Shown: piece after piece, positions 26,201 to 28,057 of the stretch
Position numbering within the stretch: position 1 is the stretch's first letter
How the letters are laid out: each line of letters begins with the position of its first letter
Notes under the pieces: generated by a model
Told to the model about the DNA's origin: nothing
The model's input: the letters and a program-made list of their open reading frames with translations, nothing else
Database searches by the model: none
NCBI GenBank assembly: GCA_013373005.1
Contig: JABXIP010000076.1
Location: 1-28,057 of the forward strand
Length of the DNA: 28,057 nucleotides
Source: Cytophagia bacterium
GTDB lineage: Bacteria; Bacteroidota; Bacteroidia; Cytophagales; Cyclobacteriaceae
Direction of reading: 5' to 3'
Made by a program: the position numbers and the translations under genes

Positions 26201-26277
26201 TGCATCATCTCAAGCAGTGATTTGGTATTTATAGTACCATATTTAAAGCTGTAATATGAATGAGAGTTGAGGTACAT
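23224..26277 (-). CDS. dnaE2: DNA polymerase III alpha subunit-like, short error-prone type
   Basis: C-family DNA polymerase of 1017 residues, shorter than a typical replicative DnaE (about 1150 or more). Order: PHP domain (about 1-240), polymerase palm, fingers and thumb (about 280-830), helix-hairpin-helix region and an OB-fold (about 905-985). The polymerase triad is intact: D363 and D365 in PDFDIDF and D497 in YKFDILS. The PHP metal site is degenerate (ALTDINST where active forms have TDH), so no intrinsic proofreading is expected. Beside a divergent dinB, it fits a translesion module like ImuC/DnaE2, although imuA and imuB are not here. The symbol is tentative. The main replicative dnaE is presumably elsewhere. 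Confidence 0.85.
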   Translation of the reverse strand: MYLNSHSYYSFKYGTINTKSLLEMMQQAGVKTLALTDINSTAASINFVRLASKFDIKPILGIDFRNGADQLFVAIAKNNEGFREINKYLSNHLHSKEAIPPRAPEFQHAFVVYPFSKYTGFELKKLEFIGVKPKDLPKLVYPPHQMDENRLVALPTATFRSKVDDKTGERVVLKRDFNAHRLLRAIDNNTLLSKLPKSEEADPGDFIYPVNELRELYSAYPYMIENTEWLLNQCHIHFDFEGENLNKNLKAFTESPEQDYQLLEELCEKGLPYRYPKPSEKIKSRIKTELGVIRQQGFMSYFLINWKLCKYARERGFYYVGRGSGANSVVAYILRITDVDPIELDLYFERFINLYRQNPPDFDIDFSWKDREDITEFIFREFQHGEGGNVALLATYSTFQIRAVIRELGKVLGLPPHEIEHIQATPYEQLDETQKLVLRYGQYIQGFPSHLSIHAGGILISEKPIHYYTATDLPPKNFPTTHFDMIVAEDIGLYKFDILSQRGLGKIKDSLQIIERNHPEDERIDIHDIPKFKRDERIKGMLKEGEAIGCFYVESPAMRMLLKKLRVDEYLGLVAASSVIRPGVAKSGMMRQYILRFREPERREEAHPILRQIMPETYGVMVYQEDVIKVAHYFADLTLAEADVLRRGMSGKYRSREEFQKVQDKYFENCRKKGHSYELAADVWRQIESFAGYAFAKGHSASYAVESYQSLYLKAYYPLEYMVATMNNGGGFYRVELYAHEAYMHGADVQAPCINQSENLCTIYGNSIYMGFGFISELEHTTIDAILAQRNENGVFMSFDNFMKRVPISLDQLSLLIRINAFRFTGIGKKELLWEAHFRLGNSKKSKPVKMLFDPEVKRFSIPELSYDTLEDAFDQIDLLGFPLCNPFDMLKDQPEEEVMVREMEQYKNKEVTMIGYLIHIKNTSTSGGKRMQFGTWLDREGHFIDTTHFPPMAAKYPFRGKGIYELKGKIVEEFDFLSMEMISMRKLQYVHDPRLAEEARHATMGISSKLTIETSR

Positions 26278-26309
26278 GAAAGCTCAAAGCTTCTTAAATT
26301 TTATTCAAA

Positions 26310-26328
26310 TTACTAATAAAAATAGTAA
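26310..26328. promoter_or_regulatory. Dyad in the dnaE2/dinB divergent promoter
   Basis: TTACTA at 26310-26315 and TAGTAA at 26323-26328 form a perfect 6-bp inverted repeat with a 7-nt AT spacer. It sits in the 97-bp gap between the divergent polymerase genes, where a shared SOS-type operator would be expected. I cannot match it to a known LexA box. Confidence 0.4.
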
Positions 26329-26374
26329 ACTAAAATATTTAGATTTAGGCTTTAATTCCGTAGCAACCTAAATA

Positions 26375-27586
26375 GTGGAGAAAACGATACTACATCTTGA
26401 TCTCGACACATTCTTTGTGTCGGTTGAGCGATTGTTGGATAACCGATTAATTGGCAAGCCTGTATTAATTGGTGGTACATCAGATCGCGGAGTAGTAGCT
26501 TCATGCAGCTACGAAGCGAGAGCCTATGGAGTGCATTCCGCTATGCCTATGAGACGAGCCAAGGAGCTTTGTCCAGATGCCATACAGATTAGAGGAAACT
26601 CAGGCAATTACACTAAGCATTCTGAAGCTGTTACTGAAATTATTAAAGAAACCGTTCCGCTTTATGAGAAGACTTCCATCGATGAGTTTTATGCAGACCT
26701 GACGGGTATGGACAAATTCTTTAGCAGCTACCAAATGGCTAAGGAACTTAGAGCCAGGATTAAAAAGGATACCGGGTTACCCATTTCATTTGGCCTTTCA
26801 AAAAACAAGACCGTTTCAAAAGTGGCTACAGGAGAGGCAAAGCCTGATAATGAAATCAAGATCGATTACGGTCTGGAAAAGCCATTTTTGGCTCCTCTCT
26901 CTATTAGTAAAATCCCCATGGTGGGTCAGCAAACCCAGCTTACCCTCTACAGTTTGGGAGTAAAGAAAATTCAGACCATTCAGGAAATGCCTGTGGAACT
27001 GATGGAAAAGGTTTTAGGGAAAAACGGAATAAGCATCTGGAAAAAGGCGAATGGGCTGGATAACTCTCCGGTTATTCCCTATAGTGAGCGCAAGTCTATT
27101 TCTACAGAAAGAACTTTCGATAGAGATACCATCGATGTCCATAAACTCAAGGGTATTCTGCTGGCTATGGCCGAAAATCTGGCCTTTCAACTGAGAAGAG
27201 GGCTTAAGCTCACAGCTTGTGTAACGGTGAAAGTTCGCTATTCCGATTTCAATACCTACACCCTGCAATCCCGGATTCCTTACACCTCCGCAGATCATGT
27301 GCTGATACCCAAAACACTGGAGCTATTCAACAAACTCTATAACAAGCGATTATTGGTTCGACTTATTGGGGTACGGTTTAGTCATCTAGTCGAAGGCGGT
27401 TTACAGATCAATCTTTTTGAAGACAATGAAGAGATCATCAATCTCTATCATGCCATGGATAAAATCCGAGACAAACATGGTGATCGTAGTGTGCTAAGAG
27501 CTTATGGAATGGAAGCTAAGACCATCAGTCGGTTCAATCCTTTCACCGGAGAACCACCACCATTATTGGCTAACAGACGGCAGTAG
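26375..27586 (+). CDS. dinB: DNA polymerase IV (Y-family translesion polymerase)
   Basis: Y-family polymerase of 403 residues that bypasses lesions and extends mismatched primers without proofreading. The GTG at 26375 is the start because it places the first catalytic motif at the normal position: D9 and D11 in HLDLDTFF, with F14 as the likely steric gate. The other acidic residues are D103 and E104 in SIDEFYADLTG; CSYEARAYGVHSAMP (43-57) is the standard finger motif. Helix-hairpin-helix and little-finger domains follow. QINLF at 344-348 matches the beta-clamp binding consensus, followed by a 55-residue tail. It is divergent from the short dnaE, and its 3' end is only 6 bp from the convergent thioredoxin-like gene. 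Confidence 0.95.
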   Translation: MEKTILHLDLDTFFVSVERLLDNRLIGKPVLIGGTSDRGVVASCSYEARAYGVHSAMPMRRAKELCPDAIQIRGNSGNYTKHSEAVTEIIKETVPLYEKTSIDEFYADLTGMDKFFSSYQMAKELRARIKKDTGLPISFGLSKNKTVSKVATGEAKPDNEIKIDYGLEKPFLAPLSISKIPMVGQQTQLTLYSLGVKKIQTIQEMPVELMEKVLGKNGISIWKKANGLDNSPVIPYSERKSISTERTFDRDTIDVHKLKGILLAMAENLAFQLRRGLKLTACVTVKVRYSDFNTYTLQSRIPYTSADHVLIPKTLELFNKLYNKRLLVRLIGVRFSHLVEGGLQINLFEDNEEIINLYHAMDKIRDKHGDRSVLRAYGMEAKTISRFNPFTGEPPPLLANRRQ

Positions 27587-27592
27587 GGTTTA

Positions 27593-28057
27593 CTACTTCC
27601 ATTTAATATTACAGCCCAAACTTGGAATCTGTGGAGCTGATACTTCTTTACCTTCAAGTATTTCATCTAAGGCAGCTCTTAGGTCTTTTCCCGTAACTGG
27701 CACGCCATTGCCCGGTCGTGAACTGTCTAATTGACCGCGGTAGGCACACTTCATCTCCGCATCGAAAACGTAGAAATCTGGAGTACAGGCCGCATCATAG
27801 GCTTTGGCTACCGCTTGAGTTTCATCATATAAATAGGGAAAAGTATAACCTACTTTTTCAGCTTCCTCTTTCATTAACTCAGGAGAGTCTTGCGGATAAT
27901 TCTCCACATCATTCGAGCTGATAGCTATAAATGAAACGCCTTTAGCCTGATAGTCTTTTGCCAACGAAACGATGCCGGCATCTACATGCTACACAAATGG
28001 ACAATGATTACAGATAAACATGACCACAGTAGCCTTATCAGACATCAGTTCATCAAG
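27593..28057 (-). pseudogene. Thioredoxin-like redox protein, 5' end outside window, in-frame amber codon
   Basis: The visible 3' part of a thioredoxin-fold (AhpC/TSA/ResA-like) gene. The frame enters from the right edge as a typical strand-plus-active-site segment, VVMFICNHCPFV, with the redox pair C-N-H-C. The next codon is TAG (27989-27991) where homologues usually have Lys or another residue before HV. The same frame then continues without a break for 131 residues: HVDAGIVSLAKDYQAKG, AISSNDVENYPQDSP, CTPDFYVFDAEMKCAYRGQLD and a C-terminal ALDEILEGKEV. The perfect continuation argues for one point change (AAG to TAG is a single substitution). It could be a true nonsense mutation, a sequencing error or, less likely, readthrough. 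Re-initiation at the TTG at 27964 would give a protein without the CxxC. Confidence 0.8.

Noticed and set aside
23224..26277. QLSLL in the dnaE-type protein as a beta-clamp motif
   Set aside because: It falls in the segment that normally reads as a helix of the helix-hairpin-helix region, so the match may be accidental; the clear clamp motif is in DinB.
27989..27991. TAG as a pyrrolysine or programmed-readthrough codon
   Set aside because: No element nearby suggests recoding, and a single-base change from a lysine codon is the simpler explanation.

Overview
The window reads as chromosomal DNA of a member of the Bacteroidota, most likely a free-living Cytophagales-type organism. The evidence is a SusC/SusD pair, several lipoproteins with acidic residues just after the lipobox cysteine, a short DnaE beside DinB, moderate GC and few Shine-Dalgarno sequences. 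No rRNA, tRNA, CRISPR array, insertion sequence or phage gene was seen.

Layout. (1) 1-2269, minus: a heptamer tandem repeat, a TauE/SafE permease and, upstream of it, an M28 metallopeptidase lipoprotein. (2) 2356-7262, minus: LacI regulator, cytosolic GH31 alpha-glucosidase and SLC45-like MFS sugar transporter, closed by a strong terminator. (3) 7650-10756, plus: class II fructose-bisphosphate aldolase, pirin and two small membrane proteins of unknown function. (4) 10757-11580: a gap that is not empty. It holds a 51-residue minus-strand ORF ending on a terminator, a perfect LacI-type operator, a 25-bp dyad and a decayed lipoprotein gene with at least three lesions. (5) 11581-21870, minus: an apparent operon of SusC, SusD, SGNH hydrolase, SLC13/DASS carrier, tandem lamin-tail lipoprotein and alpha/beta-hydrolase lipoprotein. 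(6) 22077-23231, plus: an unrecognised protein with an HTH-like N-terminus, one membrane span and an extracytoplasmic domain. (7) 23224-27586: divergent dnaE-type polymerase and dinB. (8) 27593-28057: the end of a thioredoxin-like gene carrying an in-frame amber codon just after its CxxC active site.

How it fits together. Four palindromes close to TGCAAACGTTTGCA (one perfect, three with one or two mismatches) lie before the GH31-MFS genes, between lacI and fba, before the 51-residue ORF and between susC and the HTH/membrane gene. This suggests one LacI-family regulon covering alpha-glucoside import and cleavage, the Sus-like outer-membrane system and possibly lower glycolysis. The Sus operon encodes no glycoside hydrolase. 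It carries two predicted esterase-fold enzymes and a carboxylate/anion carrier, so an ester-bearing substrate is a reasonable inference, not shown by the sequence. The dnaE-dinB pair looks like a translesion-synthesis module lacking imuA and imuB in this window.
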